A DNA stretch of 10,572 nt from the NCBI RefSeq assembly GCF_937997535.1, contig NZ_CALKTT010000078.1, forward strand, positions 1 to 10,572, read 5' to 3'. Made by a program: the position numbers and the translations under genes. This DNA comes from an uncultured Campylobacter sp. GTDB lineage: Bacteria; Campylobacterota; Campylobacteria; Campylobacterales; Campylobacteraceae. Positions 1 through 6,648 of the stretch are shown here, piece by piece. The notes beneath the pieces were generated by a model, which worked only from the letters and a program-made list of their open reading frames with translations, searched no databases and was not told where the DNA came from. Numbering within the stretch: the first letter of the stretch is position 1; the number at the start of each line of letters is the position of its first letter.

Positions 1-165
1 GTGCATCAAATTTACTCTCAAATGCAGCTAAATCAGCAATCTACCGGTATGATAACTCAAACTCAAGCGATGGTTAAAGCGATCCGTGCAAATCAAATTT
101 CAAAAGACACGGCATTTAGGTATTCGACTAACCTACAAGAGCTAATAGGCGTGGTGGGTGCTTGA
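1..165 (+). CDS. C-terminal part of an unrecognised protein
   Basis: An open frame runs from the first base of the window to a TGA at 163-165, giving 54 residues. The piece is hydrophilic, rich in Gln, Asn, Thr and Ser, and has no membrane segment; it probably forms a helix. The frame has no stop at the left edge, so the gene very likely begins outside the window, although the first codon happens to be GTG. I do not recognise the family. It does not look like GatC, which I recall as lying near cvpA-fur in C. jejuni. Its stop overlaps the cvpA start in the arrangement TGATG, so the two are probably cotranscribed and translationally coupled. The promoter of the cvpA-fur-lysS-glyA run is therefore probably upstream of this window. 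Confidence 0.6.
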   Translation: MHQIYSQMQLNQQSTGMITQTQAMVKAIRANQISKDTAFRYSTNLQELIGVVGA

Positions 166-842
166 TGGAGGGTATTAATTGGTTCGACGTCGGCTGTTTG
201 GTACTCGTAGTGCTCTTCGGATTACGCGGTATCACTAATGGCATCGTAAAAGAAATTTTTGGAATTTTGGGTCTCATCGGCGGTCTTTTTGCCGCGATGC
301 GCTATAAAACTATGGCAGGCGAGTGGATTGCAGCAAAAATTCCAGCTTTGCAGAATGCAAACGGCGTGCTTTCAGGCGATACGACGCAGGTCCTCATCGG
401 CTTTATCGCTGTGCTTTTTGGCGTATGGATCTCGTGTTTGATTATAGGCGAAATCATTTCAAAATTCTTTAAATGGAGCGGACTCGGATTTGTCGATAAG
501 ATCGGCGGTTTCGTGTTTAGCGTAAGTAAAATTTTCTTGATTTTTGCCGTTATCGTTACGCTTGCAAGCGGTCCTGTGTCGATGAACGAACAGACCAAAA
601 AGTATTTTGAAAGCAGTAAAACTGCGCCGATTTTCTTAAAAATAGGAAATTGGATTTTAAATCTCAAAGACGATCCGAAGATCAAACAAAGCTTGGATTC
701 TATCGGTTCTAAGATGGATGATAAGCTCTTAAAAGATCAGAATTCTACCGCCCGTATGAACTCGGATCAAAATCAAAGCACTGAACCTAGCGATTTTAAC
801 GCCAGTTCAGAAGCAAATTCTACAGAAAGGACAAAATTATGA
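165..842 (+). CDS. cvpA: CvpA family inner-membrane protein
   Basis: A 225-residue membrane protein of the CvpA family, named for colicin V production. Its biochemical role is unsettled; in enteric bacteria it is linked to envelope stress and bile resistance. Four hydrophobic segments are visible, at about residues 6-24, 27-46, 74-97 and 112-134, with the family's glycine-rich GxxxG-like second span (GILGLIGG). A soluble tail from about residue 140 ends in a Ser/Asn/Thr-rich low-complexity stretch from about 185. I chose ATG at 165 because it overlaps the preceding TGA; a TTG directly before it at 162 is less likely. The stop overlaps the fur start in an ATGA, so the dose of CvpA and Fur is probably coupled. 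The same cvpA-fur order is known in C. jejuni. The family call is firm and the function is not. Confidence 0.88.
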   Translation: MEGINWFDVGCLVLVVLFGLRGITNGIVKEIFGILGLIGGLFAAMRYKTMAGEWIAAKIPALQNANGVLSGDTTQVLIGFIAVLFGVWISCLIIGEIISKFFKWSGLGFVDKIGGFVFSVSKIFLIFAVIVTLASGPVSMNEQTKKYFESSKTAPIFLKIGNWILNLKDDPKIKQSLDSIGSKMDDKLLKDQNSTARMNSDQNQSTEPSDFNASSEANSTERTKL

Positions 843-1306
843 ATGCAAAAATCGAAAATTTAGAGTTTGACGCTCTAATTGTTGAGTTTAAAAAGGCGCT
901 TGCCTCCAGTGGTCTAAAATACACAAGACAACGCGAGGTTTTGCTTCGTACGCTTTATAACAATAACAAACACTTCACACCTGAGGCGCTTCACAACGAG
1001 ATCAAAGCGAAATTTCCGGAGCTAAACGTAGGCATAGCGACCGTGTATCGTACCTTAAATTTGCTTGAGGATTCAGGTATGGCGACGTCGATCTCATTCG
1101 GCGCACAGGGCAAGAAATTTGAGCTTGCCAACAAGCCTCACCACGACCATCTAATCTGCAAAAGCTGCAATAAGATCATAGAATTTCAAGACGCCACTAT
1201 AGAGCGCAAACAGCTTGCCGTCGCCAAAGAGCACGGTTTTACGCTTACGGGGCACATGATGCAGCTGTATGGAATTTGCCCTGAATGCGCGACAAAAAGG
1301 AAGTAG
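839..1306 (+). CDS. fur: Ferric uptake regulator Fur
   Basis: A 155-residue metal-dependent DNA-binding repressor controlling iron uptake and related genes in the cytoplasm. The N-terminal winged helix includes the conserved segments KYTRQREVLL (27-36) and GIATVYRTLNLLE (65-77, the recognition helix region). The C-terminal dimer and metal domain holds HHDH at 101-104, CxxC at 107-110 and a second CxxC at 147-150. The two CxxC pairs are the structural zinc ligands typical of Campylobacter and Helicobacter Fur. The order HHDHLIC followed by GHMMQLYGIC separates Fur from PerR-type paralogues only on overall similarity, so PerR is the alternative, but similarity as I recall it and synteny favour Fur. 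The start at 839 has AGAAAGGA (824-831) about seven bases upstream and lies inside the cvpA stop. I see no convincing Fur box in this window, so autoregulation would act upstream of it. Confidence 0.95.
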   Translation: MNAKIENLEFDALIVEFKKALASSGLKYTRQREVLLRTLYNNNKHFTPEALHNEIKAKFPELNVGIATVYRTLNLLEDSGMATSISFGAQGKKFELANKPHHDHLICKSCNKIIEFQDATIERKQLAVAKEHGFTLTGHMMQLYGICPECATKRK

Positions 1307-1307
1307 A

Positions 1308-2801
1308 TTGTTTGATAGCCAGTTAGAAATCCAAAGGATAGATAAGGCGTCGGAACTTCGGAATTTAGGGGCTAATCCCTATCCGCACTTTCTAAAAAAA
1401 GATATGAGTATAGCCGAGTTTAAAGAGAAATTCGGCTACATAAAAGATACCGATGATAAAAAAGCGAGCGAGGAGGTAAGCCTTGCTGGAAGGTTAAAGC
1501 TAAAGCGTGTCGCGGGCAAATCCACCTTTGCAAACATAGAAGATCAAAGCGGCAATATTCAAATTTATTACTCTCGCGACAGCATTGGCGAGGAGGATTA
1601 CGCTAAATTTAAGAAAAATCTCGAAGTGGGCGATATAATTTTGGTGCGCGGATATGCTTTCGTCACCCAAACGGGCGAGTTTTCGATCCATGCTAGCAAA
1701 ATAACGCTCGCGTCCAAAGCGATCTGCCCGCTTCCAGAGAAATTTCACGGCCTTGTCGATATTGAGATGCGCTACCGCCAAAGATACCTCGATATGATAA
1801 TGAACCCCGAGGTTCGCGAGGATTTTATTAAGCGCTCGATCATCGTTAGCGAGATCCGCAGCTTTTTTGAAAAGCACGGATTTTTAGAGGTCGAAACGCC
1901 GATGATGCACCCTATCGCGGGCGGCGCGAACGCTAAGCCTTTCATCACACACCACAACGCCCTAGACGTCGATCGCTACCTACGTATCGCTCCGGAGCTG
2001 TATCTTAAGCGCCTCGTCGTAGGCGGCATGGAGGCGGTCTTTGAGATCAACCGAAACTTCCGTAACGAGGGTATGGACCTGACGCACAATCCGGAATTTA
2101 CAAGCATAGAATTCTACTGGGCGTGGCATGATTATAACGACGCGATGAACCTAACTGAGGAGCTATTTAAAGCGCTGTTTAAGAGGCTCGGGCTAGGCGA
2201 AATTTTAACTTACGATGAGCGCGAGATCGATTTTTCAAAGCCTTTTGCGCGCATAAAGTATCTAGACGCGCTTACGCAGATAGGCGGCATTGAGTCGCAG
2301 ATCGTAAATGATCGCGAAAAGATCATCGCAAAGCTCGAAGAGGATAGGTTTGAAGTCAATGAAAAGCTCGATCTAGGTCACCTGCAGAGCGAACTTTTTG
2401 ATAATTACGTAGAAGCTAAGCTCGTAAATCCGACCTTCATCGTGGATTTTCCGATCTCGATCAGCCCGCTTTCGCGCAGAAGCGACGAAAATCCGCAGAT
2501 AGCCGAGAGATTTGAGCTTTACATCGCAGGCAAAGAGCTAGCCAACGCCTTTAACGAGCTGAACGATCCGCTCGATCAATACGCTAGATTTAAGGCGCAA
2601 ATCGACGCTAAAAACGCGGGCGACGACGAGGCGCACGAGATGGACGAGGATTATGTCCGCGCGCTTAGCTATGCGATGCCCCCGACTACCGGCTGGGGGC
2701 TTGGAATCGATCGCTTGGTGATGATTTTGCTGAATAAAAAATCGATCCGCGACGTGATTTTGTTCCCTGCGATGAGGCCACTAAATTTAGAGAAGGAGTG
2801 A
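1308..2801 (+). CDS. lysS: Lysyl-tRNA synthetase, class II
   Basis: A 497-residue class II synthetase that charges tRNA-Lys with lysine using ATP in the cytoplasm. An N-terminal OB-fold tRNA anticodon-binding domain spans about residues 50-150 (AGRLKLKRVAGKSTFANIED and following). The catalytic core follows, with HPIAGGANAKPF, motif 2 around F251-R-N-E-G and motif 3 as G-L-G-I-D-R ending at Arg469. Its length matches the family. The start is TTG at 1308: this gives MFDSQLEIQRIDKASELR, which aligns with the C. jejuni N-terminus, and AGGAAG (about 1298-1303) sits at normal spacing. A start at 1269 would overlap fur by 38 bases and add residues foreign to the family. The gap to the fur stop is one base. 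The rare start codon and placement in a Fur-containing run suggest translation tied to upstream genes. Nothing is missing. Confidence 0.95.
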   Translation: MFDSQLEIQRIDKASELRNLGANPYPHFLKKDMSIAEFKEKFGYIKDTDDKKASEEVSLAGRLKLKRVAGKSTFANIEDQSGNIQIYYSRDSIGEEDYAKFKKNLEVGDIILVRGYAFVTQTGEFSIHASKITLASKAICPLPEKFHGLVDIEMRYRQRYLDMIMNPEVREDFIKRSIIVSEIRSFFEKHGFLEVETPMMHPIAGGANAKPFITHHNALDVDRYLRIAPELYLKRLVVGGMEAVFEINRNFRNEGMDLTHNPEFTSIEFYWAWHDYNDAMNLTEELFKALFKRLGLGEILTYDEREIDFSKPFARIKYLDALTQIGGIESQIVNDREKIIAKLEEDRFEVNEKLDLGHLQSELFDNYVEAKLVNPTFIVDFPISISPLSRRSDENPQIAERFELYIAGKELANAFNELNDPLDQYARFKAQIDAKNAGDDEAHEMDEDYVRALSYAMPPTTGWGLGIDRLVMILLNKKSIRDVILFPAMRPLNLEKE

Positions 2802-2803
2802 AC

Positions 2804-4051
2804 GTGTCAAATTTAGAAAAATTCGATAATGAAATTTTTAGTTTAACCAACAAAGAGCTTGCCCGCCAGTGCGATTATTTGGAGATGATCGCGAGCGAAA
2901 ATTTCACCTATCCCGAGGTAATGGAGGCGATGGGTTCGGTGCTGACGAACAAATACGCCGAGGGTTATCCCGGCAAGCGCTACTACGGCGGCTGCGAGTT
3001 CGTAGACGAGATCGAGCAGATCGCGATCGACCGCTGCAAAAAGCTCTTCGGCTGTGAGTTTGCAAACGTCCAACCAAACAGCGGCAGCCAAGCCAACCAA
3101 GGCGTCTATGCCGCATTTTTGAAACCTGGCGATAAAATTTTAGGCATGGCGCTTAGCCACGGCGGACATTTGACGCACGGTGCAAAGGTCTCAAGCAGCG
3201 GAAAGATGTATGAGAGCTTCGAGTACGGCGTAGAGCTCGACGGCCACATAAACTACGATAAGGTGCTTGAGATCGCTCAGATCGTAAAACCAAAGATGAT
3301 CGTTTGCGGCGCAAGCGCCTATACGCGCGAGATAGATTTTGCTAAATTTAGACAGATCGCAGATAGTGTGGGTGCGTTTCTTTTCGCCGATGTAGCGCAC
3401 GTCGCGGGGCTCGTCGTCGCGGGCGAACACGCTAATCCGTTCCCGCACTGCCACGTCGTAAGCTCGACCACGCACAAGACGCTTCGCGGTCCGCGCGGCG
3501 GCATCATAATGACCAACGATGAGGAATTTGCTAAAAGGATCAACTCGGCGATCTTTCCGGGTATCCAAGGCGGTCCGCTAATGCACGTCATCGCCGCTAA
3601 GGCGGTGGGCTTTAAACACAATCTAAGCCCCGAGTGGAAGGTCTATGCCAAGCAGGTCAAGGCAAACGCTAGAGTTTTAGGCGAAACGCTGGTTGGGCGC
3701 GGCTTTGATCTCGTTAGCGGCGGCACCGATAACCATCTGATTTTAATGAGCTTTTTAAATAGGGATTTTAGTGGCAAGGACGCTAGCGCCGCGCTTGAAA
3801 ACGCAGGCATTACGACGAATAAAAATACCGTGCCGGGCGAGACGCGCAGCCCGTTCGTCACCAGCGGCATCCGCGTCGGCAGCCCCGCACTTACCGCGCG
3901 CGGGATGAAGGAGAAAGAATTTGAGTTTATCGGAAATAAAATCGCCGACGTGCTAAGCGACATCTCAAATTCCAAGCTTCAGGCGCGAGTTAAAGAGGAA
4001 GTGCGGGATTTGGCGCACCGCTTTATCATCTACGACCGCGCGATGTATTAA
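2804..4051 (+). CDS. glyA: Serine hydroxymethyltransferase
   Basis: A 415-residue PLP enzyme that interconverts serine and glycine with tetrahydrofolate, supplying one-carbon units in the cytoplasm. The family marks are all present: LEMIASENF near the N-terminus, NKYAEGYPGKRYYGG, LSHGGHLTHG, and SSTTHKTLRGPRGG, whose lysine at residue 225 should form the internal aldimine with PLP. The C-terminal region has NKNTVPGE and SGIRVG, which bind substrate carboxylate in known structures. I start it at GTG 2804, giving MSNLEKFDNEIF, which matches the C. jejuni form. AGAAGGAG at 2791-2798 then sits five bases upstream. The in-frame GTG at 2798 overlaps that ribosome binding site and is unlikely. The gene follows the lysS stop by two bases and ends its unit at a hairpin. 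Confidence 0.96.
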   Translation: MSNLEKFDNEIFSLTNKELARQCDYLEMIASENFTYPEVMEAMGSVLTNKYAEGYPGKRYYGGCEFVDEIEQIAIDRCKKLFGCEFANVQPNSGSQANQGVYAAFLKPGDKILGMALSHGGHLTHGAKVSSSGKMYESFEYGVELDGHINYDKVLEIAQIVKPKMIVCGASAYTREIDFAKFRQIADSVGAFLFADVAHVAGLVVAGEHANPFPHCHVVSSTTHKTLRGPRGGIIMTNDEEFAKRINSAIFPGIQGGPLMHVIAAKAVGFKHNLSPEWKVYAKQVKANARVLGETLVGRGFDLVSGGTDNHLILMSFLNRDFSGKDASAALENAGITTNKNTVPGETRSPFVTSGIRVGSPALTARGMKEKEFEFIGNKIADVLSDISNSKLQARVKEEVRDLAHRFIIYDRAMY

Positions 4052-4059
4052 ATTTAATA

Positions 4060-4095
4060 AATTCGGGTAAGCTTACCCGAATTATTTATTTCGTA
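4060..4095 (+). terminator. Palindromic hairpin ending the glyA unit
   Basis: A perfect 24-base palindrome occupies 4060-4083: arms AATTCGGGTA and TACCCGAATT around AGCT. It begins eight bases after the glyA stop and is followed by a T-rich run (ATTATTTATTTCG). This looks like an intrinsic terminator with a modest U-tract. Because the palindrome is perfect, a protein-binding site cannot be excluded, but its position right after a stop and before a new promoter favours termination. Confidence 0.75.
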
Positions 4096-4104
4096 AATTT
4101 TGCG

Positions 4105-4113
4105 TGGTAGAAT
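4105..4113 (+). promoter_or_regulatory. Likely extended -10 promoter for the SPOR gene and aroE
   Basis: TGG followed by TAGAAT (4108-4113) resembles the extended -10 (TGnTATAAT) typical of Campylobacter sigma-70 promoters, with AT-rich sequence upstream instead of a clear -35 box. It lies just after the glyA hairpin. A transcript starting near 4120 would have a leader of about 25 bases containing TAGGAG (4135-4140) before the ATG at 4146. Confidence 0.5.
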
Positions 4114-4145
4114 TTACAAAGTAAATAATAATCTTAGGAGAGAGT

Positions 4146-5177
4146 ATGAACGACAAAAATTTCGATATGAGCAGCATAGACGACATAGTGATCAATAGCG
4201 GCAATGTCGATAAGAACGCGAATTTGAAAAAGGGTCTTACCGTCGCAGCCGGCGTCGTAGTTTTATTCTTAATCATTTTAATCATAATGAAGGCTATTAA
4301 TAAAGACGATATTGATACTAACGCAGGTCTTACTATGCCTAGTGAAGAAGAGCTTGCCAAAGCGGAGCAAAAGCCTGCCGTACAAGTTCAAAAGCCTGAG
4401 CCTTCGCAGCCTGAGCCTGTAGAAGTGAAATCAGAACCCAATACAGCATCTGCATCTCCAACCAAAGTAGAGATAAAAACCCAGGAACCTAATTCCGAAA
4501 GTAAGGTCGTCGCAAGCGCTCAGCCTGAAGCGCAGAAAGTAGAAATCCAAAAGCCCGAAATCAAAGAAGAGCCAAAAAAATCCGAAGTTAAAATAGAAAG
4601 TAAAAAGATTGAGCCTAAAGACGAAGCCAAAAAGTCTGAAAAAACGGACGTAAAAAAGTCCGAGCCTAAAAAAGAGTCTGCAAAAGACGAGATCAAAAAA
4701 GAACCTTCTAAAACCGAAATTAGAAAAGTCGAGCAAAAAGTAGAGCCTAAAAAAGAACCCGAAAAACAAGCAAAAGCAGAAGTTAAAAAAGAGCCTTCAA
4801 AAACGGAAGCTAAAAAGGAACATGCTAAAGCTGAGACTAAGAAAGAGCCCGCTAGGCCCGAGCCTAAAAAAGAAGCTAGCAAGCCAGAGTCTAAAAGTGA
4901 GAGCGTAAAGGCTGGCGTTGCAGCAAAGAGCACCAGCACCAGCGTGGCAAACGGCAGTTATGTGCAGGTTTTCGCATCCAATGCCTACGATCCAAACGGG
5001 TCTGACACCAAAAAAATCACCAAAAAAGGCTATAATCCGATCGCTCTGCAAACTCACGTCGGTAGCAAGAGCGTGACTAAAATTTTAGTCGGGCCTTTTG
5101 AGGGCGAGGCGCTACAAAAGGCGCTTAGCGATATGCGCAGCATCAATAGCGGAGCGTATATCTACCGAGTGAAATAG
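4146..5177 (+). CDS. Membrane-anchored SPOR-domain protein with Lys/Glu repeat linker
   Basis: A 343-residue bitopic protein. It has a short cytoplasmic N-terminus (1-30, with acidic SSIDDIV), one membrane span (about 31-48), then a long charged Pro/Lys/Glu-rich linker (about 65-260). A C-terminal SPOR domain (about 270-343) starts at GSYVQVFASNAY and includes the ILVGPF strand and GAYIYRVK end. SPOR domains bind denuded glycan strands of septal peptidoglycan; FtsN and DamX share this architecture. A role at the division site or in the cell wall is inferred, not shown. The linker would reach across the periplasm and contains the repeats listed separately. A gene of this type stands between glyA and aroE in C. 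jejuni too, as far as I recall. TAGGAG at 4135-4140 supports the ATG. Its TAG stop shares its last base with the aroE GTG, so aroE depends on this transcript. Confidence 0.85.
   Translation: MNDKNFDMSSIDDIVINSGNVDKNANLKKGLTVAAGVVVLFLIILIIMKAINKDDIDTNAGLTMPSEEELAKAEQKPAVQVQKPEPSQPEPVEVKSEPNTASASPTKVEIKTQEPNSESKVVASAQPEAQKVEIQKPEIKEEPKKSEVKIESKKIEPKDEAKKSEKTDVKKSEPKKESAKDEIKKEPSKTEIRKVEQKVEPKKEPEKQAKAEVKKEPSKTEAKKEHAKAETKKEPARPEPKKEASKPESKSESVKAGVAAKSTSTSVANGSYVQVFASNAYDPNGSDTKKITKKGYNPIALQTHVGSKSVTKILVGPFEGEALQKALSDMRSINSGAYIYRVK
4665..4916 (+). repeat. Degenerate 27-bp (9-residue) tandem repeats in the SPOR linker
   Basis: Residues 174-257 fall into nine consecutive units of the pattern xKKEPxKxE, for example VKKEPSKTE, AKKEHAKAE, TKKEPARPE and PKKEASKPE. 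One unit (201-212) is longer by three residues. At DNA level the units are diverged, mostly in third positions, which argues for an old array under protein-level selection and not a fresh expansion. Similar but less regular Lys/Glu sequence continues upstream to about residue 145. Confidence 0.8.
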
Positions 5178-5962
5178 TGGACAGATTCGCGGTTTTCGGC
5201 AACCCGATCTCCCACTCTCTCTCGCCGCTACTTCATAATTACGCGATAAAATTTTTGGAGCTGGACGCCTACTACGGGCGAGTTTTGCTGCAGCGCGGCG
5301 AGGAGCTGCGAGCTAAATTTGAAACTTTAGGGCTTACGGGCGCGAACGTAACCGTGCCTTTTAAGCTCGACGCGCTCAAAGCCTGCGATGTCCTAAGCGA
5401 GGCGGCGCAAAGGATCGGCTCGGTAAATACGCTGGTGCTAAAAGGCAGTGCACTGCACGGCTTTAACACCGACGCGCAAGGCTTTTTCTGCGCGATCTTG
5501 GGCTTTGGCGAGATTCGCAATGCACTTATTTTAGGTGCGGGCGGCACGACGCGGGCAATTGGCTACGCGCTAAGTAAAAACGGCGTGAAATTTGATATCC
5601 TAAATCGCAGTGCAAAAGATTTTGACTTCGGCTGCGAGGAATTTTTTACCTATGAAAATTTCAAGTCCAAAGACTACGATCTTATCGTCAACGCCACCGG
5701 TGCGGGGCTCAAAGATGATGCGCTGCCTGCACCCAAGGGAGTAATAGATGAAATTTTATCCCGCGCAAAATTTGCTTTTGATGCGATCTACGGCAAGCAG
5801 ACTCCGTTTTTACAAGCCGCGCGCGCAAAAAATCTGCCCGCAAAAGACGGCAAGGAGATGCTTGTAAATCAGGGCGCGCTTGCTTTCAATCTCTTTTTCA
5901 GCGGCAAATTCGACTTAGCAGAGATTGTATCGCTGATGAGCCATGCTGCAAATTTACGCTAA
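5177..5962 (+). CDS. aroE: Shikimate dehydrogenase
   Basis: A 261-residue enzyme that reduces 3-dehydroshikimate to shikimate with NADPH, step four of the shikimate pathway to aromatic amino acids, in the cytoplasm. The substrate domain starts with FAVFGNPISHSLSP (4-17); the Ser residues of SHSLSP bind shikimate. The catalytic pair is Lys63 (in NVTVPFK) and Asp99 (in FNTDAQGF). The Rossmann domain has the nucleotide loop GAGGTTRA at 120-127, followed by NRS at 143-145, whose Arg contacts the NADP phosphate. The C-terminal DGKEMLVNQGALAF is also typical. The start is GTG at 5177, overlapping the previous TAG by one base. This places the conserved motif right at the N-terminus as in relatives. 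Length is normal. No strong terminator is visible just downstream. Confidence 0.95.
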   Translation: MDRFAVFGNPISHSLSPLLHNYAIKFLELDAYYGRVLLQRGEELRAKFETLGLTGANVTVPFKLDALKACDVLSEAAQRIGSVNTLVLKGSALHGFNTDAQGFFCAILGFGEIRNALILGAGGTTRAIGYALSKNGVKFDILNRSAKDFDFGCEEFFTYENFKSKDYDLIVNATGAGLKDDALPAPKGVIDEILSRAKFAFDAIYGKQTPFLQAARAKNLPAKDGKEMLVNQGALAFNLFFSGKFDLAEIVSLMSHAANLR

Positions 5963-6439
5963 ATCGACTCTTAGGCTTTTCAATTATCCGCCCAGTCTAA
6001 TGAAATGTTTTAAATTTTGCATGGAGTTAGTTATCCGTTCTTAAATTTCGTATCGTGTAGCTTTGGGCGTTTGATTTTAAAATTCTTACGTCTGCTTTCA
6101 GCTGAGGTGCGTTAATTTGCCTGTAAAAAATTCTATTTAAAATTGCTACGAATTAGGCATAAAGATGCTTGGTAAAGTCTCGCGCATTTTTCTGCTCGTT
6201 TCTTGGATGTTCTATTCTAAAATTTTACGACGAATCTAAACTAAAATTTTGTGCAGTTTAAGTAAAATGCGATCGGTTGCGAATTATGCGGTAGAAACTT
6301 TATTTAAGTGTGGTGGCGCAAAAACTCATTTATTAAAAAGATAAAATTGCTACCAAAATTTCAAAATTTAAAGCTAAATTTTAATTAATTGTTATACAAT
6401 AAAAAATATAAACTAATAATTGCTAAAGGTTAAAATTCG
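5963..6439 (+). other. AT-rich gene-free gap between aroE and the cytochrome bd cassette
   Basis: This 477-base stretch has frequent stops in all frames and no ORF with a convincing ribosome binding site. It is clearly more AT-rich than the genes on either side. The aroE transcript must end here, yet I see no strong hairpin followed by a T-run. CTAAAATTTT occurs twice 24 bases apart (6217 and 6241), which is common wording in this genome. A TTTAAGTG (6303-6310) resembles a Campylobacter upstream promoter element and could mark a second start. The right end, from about 6330, is very AT-rich and holds the promoter listed separately. I could not identify a Fur box or a tRNA or other RNA gene. 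Confidence 0.6.
6390..6400 (+). promoter_or_regulatory. Likely promoter of the DUF4492-cydAB unit
   Basis: TG at 6390-6391 followed by TTATACAAT gives an extended -10 with TACAAT (6395-6400), after an AT-rich tract and with no obvious -35, as usual in Campylobacter. A second candidate -10, TATAAA, lies at 6407-6412. Either would give a leader of roughly 20-35 bases before the ATG at 6440. Which one is used cannot be told by eye. Confidence 0.5.
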
Positions 6440-6646
6440 ATGTTTTTCGGCAAAATTTTAAAATTTTACGCGCACGGATTTGCTTCGATGAAGCTTGGCA
6501 AAACGCTGTGGGCGGTGATTTTGATCAAGCTATTTATAATTTTTGTGCTACTTAAATTTTTCATTTTCAACGAAAATCTGGATTCTAAATTTAAAACCGA
6601 TCAAGAAAAAATCGATTTCATCTATAAAAATTTGACTAAGGAGTAG
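6440..6646 (+). CDS. DUF4492 small membrane protein, cytochrome bd partner
   Basis: A 68-residue protein that I recognise as DUF4492. The conserved N-terminal pattern is present: FYAHGFASMKLGKTLW at residues 9-24. One membrane span follows (about 24-43, hydrophobic, with KLFIIFVLLKFF). A charged tail from about 45 contains FKTDQEKIDFIYKNL. The family is known chiefly as a short gene directly before cydA in Bacteroidetes and Campylobacterota; I recall Cj0080 of C. jejuni as its counterpart. No biochemical function is established to my knowledge. Here it precedes cydA by two bases and shares its likely promoter, so an assembly factor or accessory subunit of the oxidase is a reasonable inference. 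ATG 6440 keeps the whole conserved pattern. The ribosome binding site is only fair (AAAGG at 6425-6429). Confidence 0.82.
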   Translation: MFFGKILKFYAHGFASMKLGKTLWAVILIKLFIIFVLLKFFIFNENLDSKFKTDQEKIDFIYKNLTKE

Positions 6647-6648
6647 GA

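Noticed and set aside
2798..2800. GTG at 2798 as the glyA start
   Set aside because: It overlaps the AGAAGGAG ribosome binding site; the GTG at 2804 has the right spacing and matches the family N-terminus.
3191..3621. Two long minus-strand ORFs inside glyA
   Set aside because: They lie wholly opposite a conserved enzyme with intact motifs, and their length is explained by the GC-rich codon use of glyA.
4520..4939. 139-residue minus-strand ORF rich in Ser, Phe and Leu opposite the SPOR gene
   Set aside because: It is the antisense reading of the Lys/Glu repeat linker (AAA/GAA codons read as TTT/TTC). It has no family resemblance, and its repeats simply mirror those of the plus-strand protein.
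6000..6044. 14-codon ORF after aroE (MKCFKFCMELVIRS)
   Set aside because: No ribosome binding site is present, it is too short, and it lies in AT-rich gap sequence.
6217..6250. Direct repeat CTAAAATTTT, two copies 24 bases apart
   Set aside because: The word is made of the AAAATTTT motif common throughout this genome, and nothing else marks a regulator site.
6330..6440. Possible Fur box or other operator before the cyd unit
   Set aside because: The tract is AT-rich, so many partial matches arise. I found no two-fold symmetric sequence close to the Campylobacter Fur consensus.
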